Positions 9,335 to 17,894 are shown, numbered from the stretch's first letter. The stretch: 64,000 bases of DNA from Chryseobacterium herbae (GCF_025154075.1 NZ_JAOAMU010000004.1:186001-250000); one strand, 5' to 3'. The notes: a model not told the origin generated them from the sequence alone. A program made the numbers and translations.

Positions 9335-10213
9335 ATGAAGCATTCATTTTTAACTCAGGGGATATTTTACATCCTCTTTTTTTGTTTTTCAGCATTATCT
9401 GCTCAAAAGCTTACCCTCGTTAATAATACCACTGAACCTTTTACTGTACAGAATGGTAAAAAAGCAGTGATAATAAACGATGGGGACAAAAAGGAGTTTT
9501 CAAATATAGCAAACAGAATATCAGTTACAGGCTCTCAAAATATGAACAGATCCATACTGATATTCCTCGAACCAACGGAAAAGCTCACCATCACCCTAAA
9601 ACAGGGCAATATCATTTCTTATTCTGGAGACCAGGCCGACACCCATGAATACCTTAATCAAAAACTGAACGTGGAAACTTTCGGGAAAATGAGAGACTAT
9701 CTAAACACTATTAACAAGAAGAATATCGGAGAATTAAAAAACACTTCAGAAATATTTCTTTCGAGTATTTTGAAGAAAGTAAAATTGTCTGCTGTACTTG
9801 TTTCTCCTGAGGATAAGAGTTCCACCAAAAAATTAAAAAATCATATAAAATACAATTGGCTTTATACCCTACTTACCACCGTGAATTCCCGGAAGGACAA
9901 AGCATTTACCCAGCAAGCCCTTAACTATTACTATAAAAAATATATAGAATCAGATATTGCACAGTACAGCTGTAACAGTGCTTATCAGTATAATGTCATC
10001 GAAATATTAGCGAAAAATAAAGAGTTGCTACAAGTTGAGTTCCCAACTTATCCTATTGTTGAGCATACAGATTCAGATGCTATCAACCAATATATGCCTC
10101 AAAACTGTCAAAGATTGTATTTTCAAAAAGAATACGATTATCTTGAGCACATCAATGATCCCGGCCAAGACTACTATAAAAAGGTTTTAACTGAAAAATT
10201 CAAGGAGCAATAA
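9335..10213 (+). CDS. Secreted protein of unknown function
   Basis: 292 aa. Residues 1-22 form a signal peptide (cleaved near LSAQ). Residues 24-100 are a beta-rich segment resembling the N-terminal domain that precedes thioredoxin domains in some Bacteroidota envelope proteins, but no CxxC motif or thioredoxin fold follows. The C-terminal two thirds are Lys/Tyr-rich and helical. Only two Cys are present after the signal (CNSAY and NCQRL), which could form a disulfide. It is AT-rich compared with the neighbouring hydrolase. I do not recognise the family. Confidence 0.6.
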   Translation: MKHSFLTQGIFYILFFCFSALSAQKLTLVNNTTEPFTVQNGKKAVIINDGDKKEFSNIANRISVTGSQNMNRSILIFLEPTEKLTITLKQGNIISYSGDQADTHEYLNQKLNVETFGKMRDYLNTINKKNIGELKNTSEIFLSSILKKVKLSAVLVSPEDKSSTKKLKNHIKYNWLYTLLTTVNSRKDKAFTQQALNYYYKKYIESDIAQYSCNSAYQYNVIEILAKNKELLQVEFPTYPIVEHTDSDAINQYMPQNCQRLYFQKEYDYLEHINDPGQDYYKKVLTEKFKEQ

Positions 10214-10265
10214 AATTATTGATGCAATTTTGAAACAGCTGAATGGTATTTTGATTTTCCATAAA

Positions 10266-10302
10266 AATGCCCTTAAAAAGCATATTACTTTGTAAGGGCA
10301 TT
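10266..10302 (+). terminator. Hairpin downstream of the secreted-protein gene
   Basis: The perfect 10-bp stem AATGCCCTTA (10266-10275) pairs with TAAGGGCATT (10293-10302), 52 bp after the stop at 10213. The T-tract is short, so this is a probable but not certain terminator. Confidence 0.55.
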
Positions 10303-10338
10303 CTATTAAGTTTGTGAAGTATAATAAATCACTTCAAA

Positions 10339-10366
10339 GATTTGAGATATTAATTATTGGAAAATT
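10339..10366 (+). repeat. Short heptamer-phased stretch H12
   Basis: Units GATTTGA and GATATTA followed by two weaker heptamers on the plus strand. It faces the strong minus-strand array at 10581-10664, with the palindromic element at 10377-10442 in between. Confidence 0.35.
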
Positions 10367-10376
10367 CTAGTGCAAA

Positions 10377-10442
10377 AGTTTTGGCTAAAGCCTTTATCAA
10401 TGCGTATATCTTGTAAGCGGGCTGAAGCCCGCTGCTATTGAA
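10377..10442 (+). repeat. Composite palindromic repeat, family C, copy 1
   Basis: TTTTGGCTAAAGCC (10379-10392), then 24 bases, then the perfect palindrome-like GCGGGCTGAAGCCCGC (10417-10432), then TGCTATTGAA. The same order, with the same CTATTGAA end, occurs on the minus strand at 19025-19100. It resembles REP-like intergenic elements. Confidence 0.7.
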
Positions 10443-10580
10443 TATAGAGGAAGCCATCTAGAAATACCTGTCAGTTTATTAATGTCTTGAACCTTATTAA
10501 AGGAAAAAAATAATTCTAAGCTGTATTTTTCAGTCTTATCATCTGAATTTTCTTATCCCAATCTAGTGTATAATTGGAAT

Positions 10581-10664
10581 CTTTACTCTTTACTCTTTAC
10601 TCTTTACTCTTTACTCTTTACTCTTTATTCTTTATTCTTTATTCTTTATTCTTTATTCTTTGTT
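10581..10664 (-). repeat. Twelve-unit heptamer tandem repeat H2
   Basis: On the plus strand there are six units CTTTACT, then five CTTTATT, then one CTTTGTT, with no interruption. The last unit ends one base before the stop codon (10666-10668) of the GH43 gene. Such an array is expected to vary in copy number between strains. Confidence 0.95.
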
Positions 10665-10665
10665 C

Positions 10666-12426
10666 TCATTCAGATTTTACAACATCCGTTCTCTCAGAAA
10701 CTCCATTCGCATTGAAAGCTTCGATCTGGAAATAGTAAGAGTCGGCTCTATCGGCTCCGGTGAAGAAATATTCGTTCTTTCCGTATACCATGATGCTTCC
10801 GTACAATTTATCGGGAGATTTTCCCCAATAGATCACATATCCGTCTGCATCCTGGTTCTGCTGCCACTTCATCCAGATGCTTCTTCTTTCACCGAATTTT
10901 TTAGGTTCGGATCTTAAAGGAACAAATCCTTCCACCTTCTTTGGCTTTTCTCCTGCACCTTTTCCAAATACCCTGAACCCGCTTAATGCAAATTTTCCGG
11001 TAGGCATTTTCAGGTTTTCCATTTTCAGGAATCTGGCCTGTGCCGGTTTTTCCAGTTCTACATAATCGTGGGGAACATCTTTGGTATTTTTACTTTTATC
11101 CACAACCATATTCCATTTTTTACCGTCATTGGAACCATAGATTTTGTACTGATGCATTTTTCCCAGCGTTTTCCCCATAAATTCAGCATCCTGATCGGCA
11201 TAATTGATCTGAATCGCATTGATCGTGGAAACTTCTCCAAGGTCAGTCTGAAACCATTCTCCTGAATTTCCTGTTTTTGCACTCCAATACGTCTTGATAT
11301 CTTCATCTACCGCTAAGTTCGGCTGATAACCTCCTAATGTAGAGGAAACCTGAACGGGTTTATTATAATTTAAGAGCATCCATCCTGCAAAAAGTCCTTT
11401 TGAAAAATCTTTTCCCTGAGCAAACTGCGGAAGGAAGGTCGGATAATCTCCGTAAGCCGTATTGGTGTACATCACATCATCTTTATCAAATCCAGCAGGC
11501 CAGATCCCCAGTCTTCTTTCAAAATTATTTTTAGTGGAAATAAAAATTGTTGAAATATGCCACCAGTTTTTGTAATTGTCTTCAAATGTAGCCCCATGTC
11601 CCGCCCCTCTCGCAAAACCACCGGGCTTGTAGGAAAAAGGATTGTGCTGCTGGTATTCAAAACCTTCCAGTGGATTTTTACTTACATAAACTCCATCGGA
11701 ATATCCACTGAATTCAGTAGCGGGAGCACCGTACTGCATATAATATTTCCCATTATGCTTCGTCATCCACGCTCCTTCTACAAAAGGCTGAAGGAAAACA
11801 TTATCATTATATTCCCCGAATCTTTCCCAACCGTGATCTTCCGGTTTCAGCCTGATAATGGGCTTTGTAAAACCTTCGGACTGCAGGGTTTTCACTTTCA
11901 CTTCAGTTCCCAGTAACGGCCATTCGTTGCTGGATCCCCAGTACAGGTATAATTTATTTTTATCTTCATCATAATGGAAAGCCGGATCCCACGCTCCCAC
12001 TTTTAAAGTATCCACTGCAATTTTCCAGTCGTCTTTGGTAGGATTGGTACTTTTCCAGATCGGGAAATCCTGTTCCCAGGTAGATCCGTACACATAGAGC
12101 GTATCTTTCATCGCCCAGACTGCCGGAGCATTCAGGTCATGGATGTATTTATTGTCTCTGAGGAATTTTCTTTTCACAAATTTCCAGTCCAGCATATCAT
12201 CGCTGTACCAGTATCCTTCCTGGTTGGTGGAGAACAGGAATAATTTATTTTTAAAATTAACGATCACAGGATCTGCTGTTGCACGGTGTTTCCCCTGTTT
12301 TGAAAAAACTTCGAAAGGTGTATAGCCATAATCGATGTTAATCGGGTTACAGAACGTTTTCTGCTGGGCGCCCACAAACATCCCGAACAGAACAGCGAAT
12401 GCTAAAAAATACTGCTGCATCTTCAT
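10666..12426 (-). CDS. Secreted GH43-like glycoside hydrolase with discoidin and fibronectin III domains
   Basis: 586 aa. Residues 1-20 are a signal peptide (FVGAQQ). Residues 25-345 form a five-bladed beta-propeller of the GH43/GH117-like clan: ADP motif with Asp52 as likely base, AWDPAF with Asp147, and FVEGAW with Glu217 as likely acid. Residues about 350-490 look like an F5/8 type C (discoidin) carbohydrate-binding domain (GEWFQTDLGEVSTINAIQI). The C-terminal 90 residues look like a fibronectin III domain (ADGYVIYWGKSPDKLY). It probably acts on an arabinose-, xylose- or galactose-containing glycan outside the cell. No SusC/SusD pair is nearby, so it is an isolated enzyme. Confidence 0.85.
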   Translation of the reverse strand: MKMQQYFLAFAVLFGMFVGAQQKTFCNPINIDYGYTPFEVFSKQGKHRATADPVIVNFKNKLFLFSTNQEGYWYSDDMLDWKFVKRKFLRDNKYIHDLNAPAVWAMKDTLYVYGSTWEQDFPIWKSTNPTKDDWKIAVDTLKVGAWDPAFHYDEDKNKLYLYWGSSNEWPLLGTEVKVKTLQSEGFTKPIIRLKPEDHGWERFGEYNDNVFLQPFVEGAWMTKHNGKYYMQYGAPATEFSGYSDGVYVSKNPLEGFEYQQHNPFSYKPGGFARGAGHGATFEDNYKNWWHISTIFISTKNNFERRLGIWPAGFDKDDVMYTNTAYGDYPTFLPQFAQGKDFSKGLFAGWMLLNYNKPVQVSSTLGGYQPNLAVDEDIKTYWSAKTGNSGEWFQTDLGEVSTINAIQINYADQDAEFMGKTLGKMHQYKIYGSNDGKKWNMVVDKSKNTKDVPHDYVELEKPAQARFLKMENLKMPTGKFALSGFRVFGKGAGEKPKKVEGFVPLRSEPKKFGERRSIWMKWQQNQDADGYVIYWGKSPDKLYGSIMVYGKNEYFFTGADRADSYYFQIEAFNANGVSERTDVVKSE

Positions 12427-12443
12427 AATTTTTGCTTAATGAA

Positions 12444-12451
12444 CAAATTTA
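12444..12451 (-). promoter_or_regulatory. -7 box of the GH43 gene
   Basis: TAAATTTG on the minus strand, 17 bases before the ATG at 12426, with a TTG 23 bases further upstream. The leader would be about 10 bases. Confidence 0.55.
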
Positions 12452-12498
12452 GGCAACTTTTTTGTCTTTTGTCTCAATTTGAATAAATGAAACGGGTC

Positions 12499-12530
12499 AA
12501 AAAAATTCCGGCCCTGAGACAAGGCCGGAA
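12499..12530 (-). terminator. Intrinsic terminator of the ctlX unit
   Basis: The 8-bp stem TTCCGGCC/GGCCGGAA (12506-12513 and 12523-12530) is followed on the minus strand by seven T. It lies 26 bp after the ctlX stop. Confidence 0.85.
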
Positions 12531-12556
12531 ATATATTTTAATAGAATCTTGTTCAA

Positions 12557-13480
12557 CTATTTTTTCGGAAGGAAAACCTCAGCAAGCATACATCTTGCGC
12601 TTCCTCCACCATTCACTTCAATCGTATTCAGATCTGAGTAAATGATCTCACAGTATTTTTCAATAGCGGCTACCTGCTCAGAGGTCAAAGACTGATAGGC
12701 AGTCTGGCTCATCACCAGGAATTTCTGTCCGTCTTTATTCTGAACCTGAAGCATATTTCCCGCAAATTGCTGCATTTGCTCTTCTGAAATTTCAATAATT
12801 TCTTTTCCTGAGTTTTTGATGGTTTCAATCACCTTTTCTCTTTCCAGTTCATCATCGATACAGTCTAAACAGATTACGACAAATTGGTCTGCTACACACA
12901 TCATAACATTGGTGTGATAAATAGGAAGTCTTTCCGTTCCTACAGTCTGATAAGAATGAAAAACAATCGGTGTAAATCCGTATTTCTCACAGAATTCTCT
13001 GAATAATTTTTCATCAAGTCTTAAGGAAACAGAACCGTAAGCGATTTTTTTGTCATGATCGAAGATCATACTTCCTGTTCCTTCGAGGAAATGCCCCTGA
13101 GTTTCCGGTAAAGACCAGTCATCAATTTCCGTCAATTCAAATCCCTGACTTTTTATCGTTTCAAGAATATCTTCTCTTCTTTCCACTCTTCTGTTGGAAG
13201 CGAACATCGGATATAGAACTACTTTTCCGTCTTTATGGAAACTTACCCAGTTATTCGGGAAAATAGAATCCGGTGTGTGAGGATCCAGTGTATCTTTTAT
13301 GGTAATGACATTCACTCCTTTGCTTCTCAGCTTTCCAACAAAACTGTTGAATTCCTCCAAAGCCTTGGATTGAATATCAGAACCTTTCTGTTCTACCTGA
13401 AAGTAATTGTTTTTCGCCGTTTCAGCGTTGTAGCCGAATGCAATCGGCTCTATCATTAATACTGTATCTGTTGTTTGCAT
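12557..13480 (-). CDS. ctlX: Citrulline utilization hydrolase CtlX
   Basis: 307 aa, full length for the CtlX branch of the arginine deiminase/amidinotransferase superfamily. Visible signature parts are FPNNWVSFH with the substrate-binding region after residue 75, LEGTGSMIFDH near residue 130, the His of YHTNVMMC, and the C-terminal catalytic GGGSARCM with Cys297. CtlX-type enzymes act on a guanidino or ureido group in arginine/citrulline metabolism. It ends the gene set begun by the deiminase-like gene at 14926, with a four-helix-bundle gene between them. A terminator follows at 12530. Confidence 0.83.
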   Translation of the reverse strand: MQTTDTVLMIEPIAFGYNAETAKNNYFQVEQKGSDIQSKALEEFNSFVGKLRSKGVNVITIKDTLDPHTPDSIFPNNWVSFHKDGKVVLYPMFASNRRVERREDILETIKSQGFELTEIDDWSLPETQGHFLEGTGSMIFDHDKKIAYGSVSLRLDEKLFREFCEKYGFTPIVFHSYQTVGTERLPIYHTNVMMCVADQFVVICLDCIDDELEREKVIETIKNSGKEIIEISEEQMQQFAGNMLQVQNKDGQKFLVMSQTAYQSLTSEQVAAIEKYCEIIYSDLNTIEVNGGGSARCMLAEVFLPKK

Positions 13481-13489
13481 TGTTTATAA

Positions 13490-13524
13490 GTTTGAGGGTG
13501 TTAGTGTACGAGAGTTTTTGAGTA
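13490..13524 (+). repeat. Heptamer-phased stretch H6
   Basis: Units GTTTGAG, GGTGTTA, GTGTACG, AGAGTTT, TTGAGTA on the plus strand, filling the gap between the ctlX start and the stop of the four-helix-bundle gene. It faces H7 at 13973, so the two flank that gene in inverted orientation. Confidence 0.6.
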
Positions 13525-13526
13525 TA

Positions 13527-13943
13527 TCAGTCGTGATACAAATTATCATCCTCTTTATTGAGTGATGAAAATGAACACCATTTTTCTGATTGCCCTATCA
13601 TAGTAACTAACATTCCGATGATTTGATTATACTCATTATGTAATTTTCCAAACTGTTCAGCATTGATATACTCGCAAGCCAGAGCAAACTGCAACCATGT
13701 TTGGGTTTCTCTTGCTTCACCTTCAGAATCTGTTAGCTTAGCAATAAAGGATTTTTCATATTTTCTTTTTCCCCACGCCTCGCTAATATTAGCTGAGACT
13801 GATCTTGATGATCTTCTGATCTGGTCCGTAAGAGAATAGAGTTCTTCTTTTGGAAAGGATTTTGAGAGTTCATAAATTTGCATAGCCATTTCAAAGGACC
13901 TTTGAAAAACTTTTAATTCCTTATGAAACCTGACTGTAGACAT
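13527..13943 (-). CDS. Four-helix-bundle protein, 23S rRNA intervening-sequence (IVP/S23) family
   Basis: 138 aa. The family signature is clear: FHKELKVFQRSFEMAMQIYE, FPKEELYSLTDQIRRSSRSV and SANISEAWGKRKYEKSFIAK, followed by GEARETQTWLQFA. These are small antiparallel four-helix bundles first seen in spirochaete 23S rRNA insertions and common as stand-alone genes in Bacteroidota; their biochemical role is unknown, and nucleic-acid binding has been suggested. Here the gene sits between two arginine-deiminase-fold genes and is flanked by converging heptamer arrays (13490-13524 and 13973-14014), which suggests insertion as a unit. It does not look functionally tied to its neighbours. Confidence 0.85.
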   Translation of the reverse strand: MSTVRFHKELKVFQRSFEMAMQIYELSKSFPKEELYSLTDQIRRSSRSVSANISEAWGKRKYEKSFIAKLTDSEGEARETQTWLQFALACEYINAEQFGKLHNEYNQIIGMLVTMIGQSEKWCSFSSLNKEDDNLYHD

Positions 13944-13972
13944 ATTTATAGTTTATTTAAAACGTAAAACAA

Positions 13973-14014
13973 AACACTCCCACGCTCCTACTCTAAAACC
14001 CTAATACACTCCTA
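13973..14014 (-). repeat. Heptamer-phased stretch H7
   Basis: On the minus strand the units read GGGAGTA, GGAGTGT, ATTAGGG, TTTTAGA, GTAGGAG, CGTGGGA. The array starts inside the last codons and stop codon (14012-14014) of the deiminase-like gene and points toward H6. Confidence 0.6.
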
Positions 14015-14926
14015 CTCCCTTACAAGAGGCATTGTAGAACATCTCAGCAATCCTCCCATTTTAGAGATTTCTCTATAAGGAATTTCTTCTACGGTCATTC
14101 CCCACTCGTTTCTCAGATGATTGTTCATTCTGGTGAATGTTTTGTCTGATACCACAATGTCCGGAGAAATGGAGAAAATATTCGGGAACATTTCAAACAT
14201 TTCATCATCATTGAGATGGAAACAGTTTTCTTCCCCGAAAATATCGATGATCAGGCGGTAATCGCTTTCATCTACAAATCCGTTTTTATAAATAAGACAT
14301 TTATCTTTTCCTACCGGATTGAAGGTACAATCCAGATGCAGAATGCCTTCGAATGGAATTTTATCGTTTTTCTTTAATTCAAGATCAATGATTCTTTTCT
14401 TCGGAAAATATTCTTTTAAAATTTCAATAGCGTATTCGTTCGTTCTTGCCGTTTTATAGTTTCTGTAATCTTCACTGAAGCATGTTCCAATAAAAAGGAA
14501 ATCGTCCCATACAATAACGTCTCCCCCTTCGATGTGTGCCGTTTCCGGAAGATTGATAATTTTTCTCCAGGCTACTTTTTCAAAAACTTTTTTGTAGGCC
14601 TCCTGCTCGTCAGCTCTGTCTGCGATCACGTTTGAGATGATCATTTTATCGTCGATCACAAATGCTACGTCTCTTGAAAAAACCTGATTATAATCTTTGA
14701 TAATGCTCGGGCGAAGGACCTCCACATCATATTTTTTTAGTACTGCTTCGAAAGCATTCATTTCGTTGATGATATCCACTTCCTTAGGATACATATTGTG
14801 TTCGATGGAGTAATATGACTTGGCGTCATAACTCTCCTCTAGTGTGGGAACAGCTCCCATTGAATTAGGCTGACCTAGAACTACTGATTTCAGCCTGCCC
14901 GTTTCGTTTTTAATGTTTAGTCTCAT
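14012..14926 (-). CDS. Arginine deiminase/dimethylargininase-family amidinohydrolase
   Basis: 304 aa. Superfamily landmarks: FSRDVAFVI near residue 88, HIEGGDVIVW near 152 (conserved His-Glu-Gly-Gly-Asp), HLDCTF near 198 and the C-terminal catalytic LLRCST with Cys296. This arrangement fits guanidine-modifying enzymes of the dimethylarginine dimethylaminohydrolase/arginine deiminase/amidinotransferase group. It probably hydrolyses arginine or a derivative in the cytoplasm together with CtlX downstream. The exact substrate cannot be fixed from the motifs. The last codons run into the heptamer array H7. Confidence 0.8.
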   Translation of the reverse strand: MRLNIKNETGRLKSVVLGQPNSMGAVPTLEESYDAKSYYSIEHNMYPKEVDIINEMNAFEAVLKKYDVEVLRPSIIKDYNQVFSRDVAFVIDDKMIISNVIADRADEQEAYKKVFEKVAWRKIINLPETAHIEGGDVIVWDDFLFIGTCFSEDYRNYKTARTNEYAIEILKEYFPKKRIIDLELKKNDKIPFEGILHLDCTFNPVGKDKCLIYKNGFVDESDYRLIIDIFGEENCFHLNDDEMFEMFPNIFSISPDIVVSDKTFTRMNNHLRNEWGMTVEEIPYREISKMGGLLRCSTMPLVRE

Positions 14927-14945
14927 AAAGATTTATGCAATACTA

Positions 14946-14977
14946 CAAATATAAGTAAAGGTCTCTATCTGCGAAAC
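14946..14977 (-). promoter_or_regulatory. Promoter of the deiminase-like operon
   Basis: -7 box TATATTTG (14946-14953, minus strand) with TTTCG about 18 bases upstream. The predicted start would be about 14 bases before the ATG at 14926. Confidence 0.5.
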
Positions 14978-15240
14978 TTTTGATTTGTTTTATGCATCAA
15001 ATTTGATTTTAATGCAGCATACCTTTCAATCTTGAACCCTATATTTTAGTATAAAATTTCACACCGGACTATCGGGTCCCATTATTTATTGTTCAACATC
15101 TATCTACAACTGGCTATTTTTCATCTACATAAGAAACAAAAAAATGTAAATTCTACAAAATAAGTTCCTATATTAGTGATATAATTTCAATGGAATTATC
15201 ATTTTAAAACTTTAATTATTAACACCAAAAAATCAAAATC
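14978..15240. other. AT-rich divergent region before the small peptide gene
   Basis: The gap between 14926 and the peptide gene at 15241 totals 314 bp. I find only the minus-strand promoter at its left end. No clear TAnnTTTG box precedes the peptide; a TATAATTTC near 15180 is the nearest approximation. Confidence 0.45.
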
Positions 15241-15408
15241 ATGAACAAGAAAAATCCGGTGCTGAAAAATGCACAAAAATTAGGAAGAGAGCAACAGAAA
15301 TCCGTTATGGGAGGAGCTATTCCACCAGGAAACAGAAGATGCTGCGAATGGGATGATGTTACAGGAAAATGCTATATCTGGACTTGTGACAGATGTATGT
15401 GTCCATAA
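15241..15408 (+). CDS. Small GG-leader, cysteine-rich bacteriocin-like peptide
   Basis: 55 aa. The N-terminal 25 residues form a double-glycine leader (LGREQQKSVMGG) of the kind recognised by C39 peptidase/ABC exporters. The predicted 30-residue core starts at Ala26 and contains six Cys (one adjacent pair, then four singles) plus two Trp, suggesting disulfides or other modification. Similar leaders are widespread in Chryseobacterium and are called bacteriocin-like. No exporter, protease or maturation gene is adjacent. A strong terminator follows within 11 bp. Activity is not established. Confidence 0.75.
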   Translation: MNKKNPVLKNAQKLGREQQKSVMGGAIPPGNRRCCEWDDVTGKCYIWTCDRCMCP

Positions 15409-15418
15409 AATGAATAAG

Positions 15419-15452
15419 AACCTGCCTGATCAAACAAGCAGGTTTTCTTTTT
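15419..15452 (+). terminator. Intrinsic terminator of the peptide gene
   Basis: AACCTGC (15419-15425) pairs with GCAGGTT (15438-15444), followed by a T-rich run that reaches the stop codon of the convergent receptor gene at 15451. Confidence 0.85.
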
Positions 15453-17814
15453 ATCGGGCTCTGTTTTCTTCTTCGCTCTTCTGGAGCTCCTTTGCCTGAT
15501 ACTTTGAACTTCCAAAGCTGTACCCCACAGAAACAATAAGACGACTACTGTCCCACCAATGGTTTAGACGGTTATCCATGATTTGTTTATGTCTGAACTC
15601 AAGATCTTGATCATAAGAATCAAAAATATTGTTGTAGCTGATCTTTGTATTAAGGGTATTGTCAAACCATGATTTCTGCAAGGACAGATCCACCGTATAT
15701 CTTGGCTTTATGATGTAGAGACTGTTGCCTGTTTTGGATTCATAATTGGCAAATAGATTAACGGTATATCCTTTTGGTAAAGAAAAGACCTGGTTTACCC
15801 TGAGTTCATAATTATATACTTTTAAAGCAAATACCTCATCGAGATACGGTCTGAATTCATCATTGTAGTATCCGGTGATCTGGCTGGTGATATTCCACCA
15901 TTTCGTTAGTTTTACTGGAAAACTGGTTTCTATGGATGCAAATTTTCTGTACGGAAGATTCGTGCCCAGATATTCCAGAACATTGGTTTTCGGATTGTAA
16001 AGGGGATAACGCGTCATCACATCTTTTTCTTTTCCTGCTGTAAAACTGGTCACCCAATTCCTATGACGGTATGTAAGTCTGATCTGACTGGTGAAAGATG
16101 GCTGCAGATAAGGATTCCCGATCCAATAATTCAGCGGACTGAAATAAACCCGGAACGGATTGAGCTGTGAAAAGACAGGCCTTGTCATCTTCCTGCTGTA
16201 GGATAGAGACAATTCATTAGATTTATTAAATGCATAAGACGTACTGAAAGACGGCAGCCACTCCAGATAATTTCTTGACACGATGGAATCTCTGGTAACA
16301 GCATCTGAAATACTCTGTGTATTCTCAAACCGTAACCCTGCATTCACCTGAAGCTTTCCGAATTTCTGTCTGTAAGATACATAACCGGCCCAAATTTTCT
16401 CTTTATAAGAAAACATATTGCTACGTTCAGGATCAAAGACAAAACGGTTATTTACAGACAATGTATCATATCGGATATTATTATCTGTATCTGAACGGCT
16501 GTATTTCATCCCGGCCTCAAGATCTGCATTACCTATTTTTTGAGAAGCATCAATCTGCACGGTCTGAATGTCAATTTTATTAAGCAGATCAGATTTCCAA
16601 TAGGATAAAAGTTGAGAGGTTGGTTGGTCCCTGTTAATAAAATCATCATTCTGTTTATTTTCAACGGAAAGATAATTTCCTAAAAAGTTCAGCTTAAAAC
16701 CTTTGTTTTGGAATGCATAATCAGCGGTGATCCCATAATTTTTCTGGGAATACTCTGTCGGATTTTCGCTTTGGGTATTAAAGATCAGCTGCGATTCATC
16801 CCTGTTGGTCGTATAAAGCGATCCTAAACGGAACCGGTCACTTTGTCTGAAATTTCCTCTTAAGTTGATACCGAGTCTGTTTTTATCATTCATCCTGAAA
16901 TCTGCTCCGGTCTGAATACCGTACACCGTCCCTTCATCTTCCTGATACGTATTGGTTCGCATAATATTGGTATTGGCAAGCTTTTGCAACGCATTATAAC
17001 GGTAGGTGGAAATTCCGTTATTATAGTTGGCCTGCAGACTGTACGCTGTTTTCTCTGTATTGTAGGAAAGATTTAAAGAATTTTCCCTGTAGCTGAACTT
17101 ATTTGCATAGTTATTTCCATTGTAATTTCCTTTCCAGCCGAGATTTCCGTTTCTTTTCAGTCTGATATCGATAATGCCTTTAAATTCCGCATCATATTTT
17201 GAAGAGGGATTGGCGTTCACTTCAAGAGATTCTACCATTTCCGGTGGTAACGAACGAAGATAGGATTGCAATTCCTGACTGCTCATGGCAACGGGTTTCC
17301 CATCAATAAATATCGCGGGCGTAATTCTTCCCCCTATAAAAATGCCTTCTTCCTGATCTATGGAAACGCCGGGAGTTTTCCTTAAAACTTCAAGAAGATT
17401 AGCCGATGTTTTAAAGTCTTTATTTCCGGAAACGCTCATCACGATATTTCCATCACTCAGCTTGATATTTCTAGCTGCTGAACGGATGACTACTTCAGAA
17501 ATATTTCCGACTGCCGGTTTCAATTCAATCAAAGAAAAATCTCCCGCCTTATCCAATTCTTTGGCCTCGTACCCGTCTTTTCGAATGACAACATAGGAAT
17601 CATCACCTCTGTTATTCAGCTGGAAAAATCCTAAGGAATCTGTGATAACTTTTTGAATGATTCGTCGGTCTGATGTATTGAACAGAGAAACTTCAGCCTG
17701 AAAAACCGGTGCTTTCGTCTCTGAATCCAAAACTTTTCCTTTGATTGTTTCCTGAGCTTTTCCAAAACAGAAAATAAATAAGAGCGACAGGAAAAGCCAT
17801 AATCTGATATTCAT
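15451..17814 (-). CDS. Outer-membrane beta-barrel receptor with carboxypeptidase-regulatory-like domain
   Basis: 787 aa. Signal peptide 1-20 (FCFGKAQ). Residues 22-100 are a carboxypeptidase-regulatory-like domain (IKGKVLDSETKAPVFQAEV). Residues 105-215 form the plug (LLEVLRKTPGVSID, GKPVAMSSQELQSYLRSL). The rest is a long barrel ending in VSVGYSFGSS followed by a charged tail of about 18 residues. It belongs to the same broad barrel family as the tandem pair at 659-5242 but has the extra N-terminal domain. The ligand is unknown. A membrane-bound AraC regulator lies 80 bp upstream on the same strand and is a candidate regulator. Confidence 0.84.
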   Translation of the reverse strand: MNIRLWLFLSLLFIFCFGKAQETIKGKVLDSETKAPVFQAEVSLFNTSDRRIIQKVITDSLGFFQLNNRGDDSYVVIRKDGYEAKELDKAGDFSLIELKPAVGNISEVVIRSAARNIKLSDGNIVMSVSGNKDFKTSANLLEVLRKTPGVSIDQEEGIFIGGRITPAIFIDGKPVAMSSQELQSYLRSLPPEMVESLEVNANPSSKYDAEFKGIIDIRLKRNGNLGWKGNYNGNNYANKFSYRENSLNLSYNTEKTAYSLQANYNNGISTYRYNALQKLANTNIMRTNTYQEDEGTVYGIQTGADFRMNDKNRLGINLRGNFRQSDRFRLGSLYTTNRDESQLIFNTQSENPTEYSQKNYGITADYAFQNKGFKLNFLGNYLSVENKQNDDFINRDQPTSQLLSYWKSDLLNKIDIQTVQIDASQKIGNADLEAGMKYSRSDTDNNIRYDTLSVNNRFVFDPERSNMFSYKEKIWAGYVSYRQKFGKLQVNAGLRFENTQSISDAVTRDSIVSRNYLEWLPSFSTSYAFNKSNELSLSYSRKMTRPVFSQLNPFRVYFSPLNYWIGNPYLQPSFTSQIRLTYRHRNWVTSFTAGKEKDVMTRYPLYNPKTNVLEYLGTNLPYRKFASIETSFPVKLTKWWNITSQITGYYNDEFRPYLDEVFALKVYNYELRVNQVFSLPKGYTVNLFANYESKTGNSLYIIKPRYTVDLSLQKSWFDNTLNTKISYNNIFDSYDQDLEFRHKQIMDNRLNHWWDSSRLIVSVGYSFGSSKYQAKELQKSEEENRAR

Positions 17815-17835
17815 AAATTTTAAATTTTATGAAAC

Positions 17836-17843
17836 CAAAAGTA
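17836..17843 (-). promoter_or_regulatory. -7 box of the receptor at 15451
   Basis: TACTTTTG on the minus strand, 22 bases before the ATG at 17814. The -33 element is weak. Confidence 0.45.
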
Positions 17844-17894
17844 GCGGGATGAAGGAAAAATAAGGTTTTGAAGTTTAAATTCCGCAGTACGAAA

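Noticed and set aside
10581..10664. Possible CRISPR-like array
   Set aside because: Direct 7-base tandem units without spacers; not a CRISPR.
10660..12325. Several ORFs opposite to the GH43 gene
   Set aside because: Antisense shadows; the GH43 frame carries a complete multi-domain protein.
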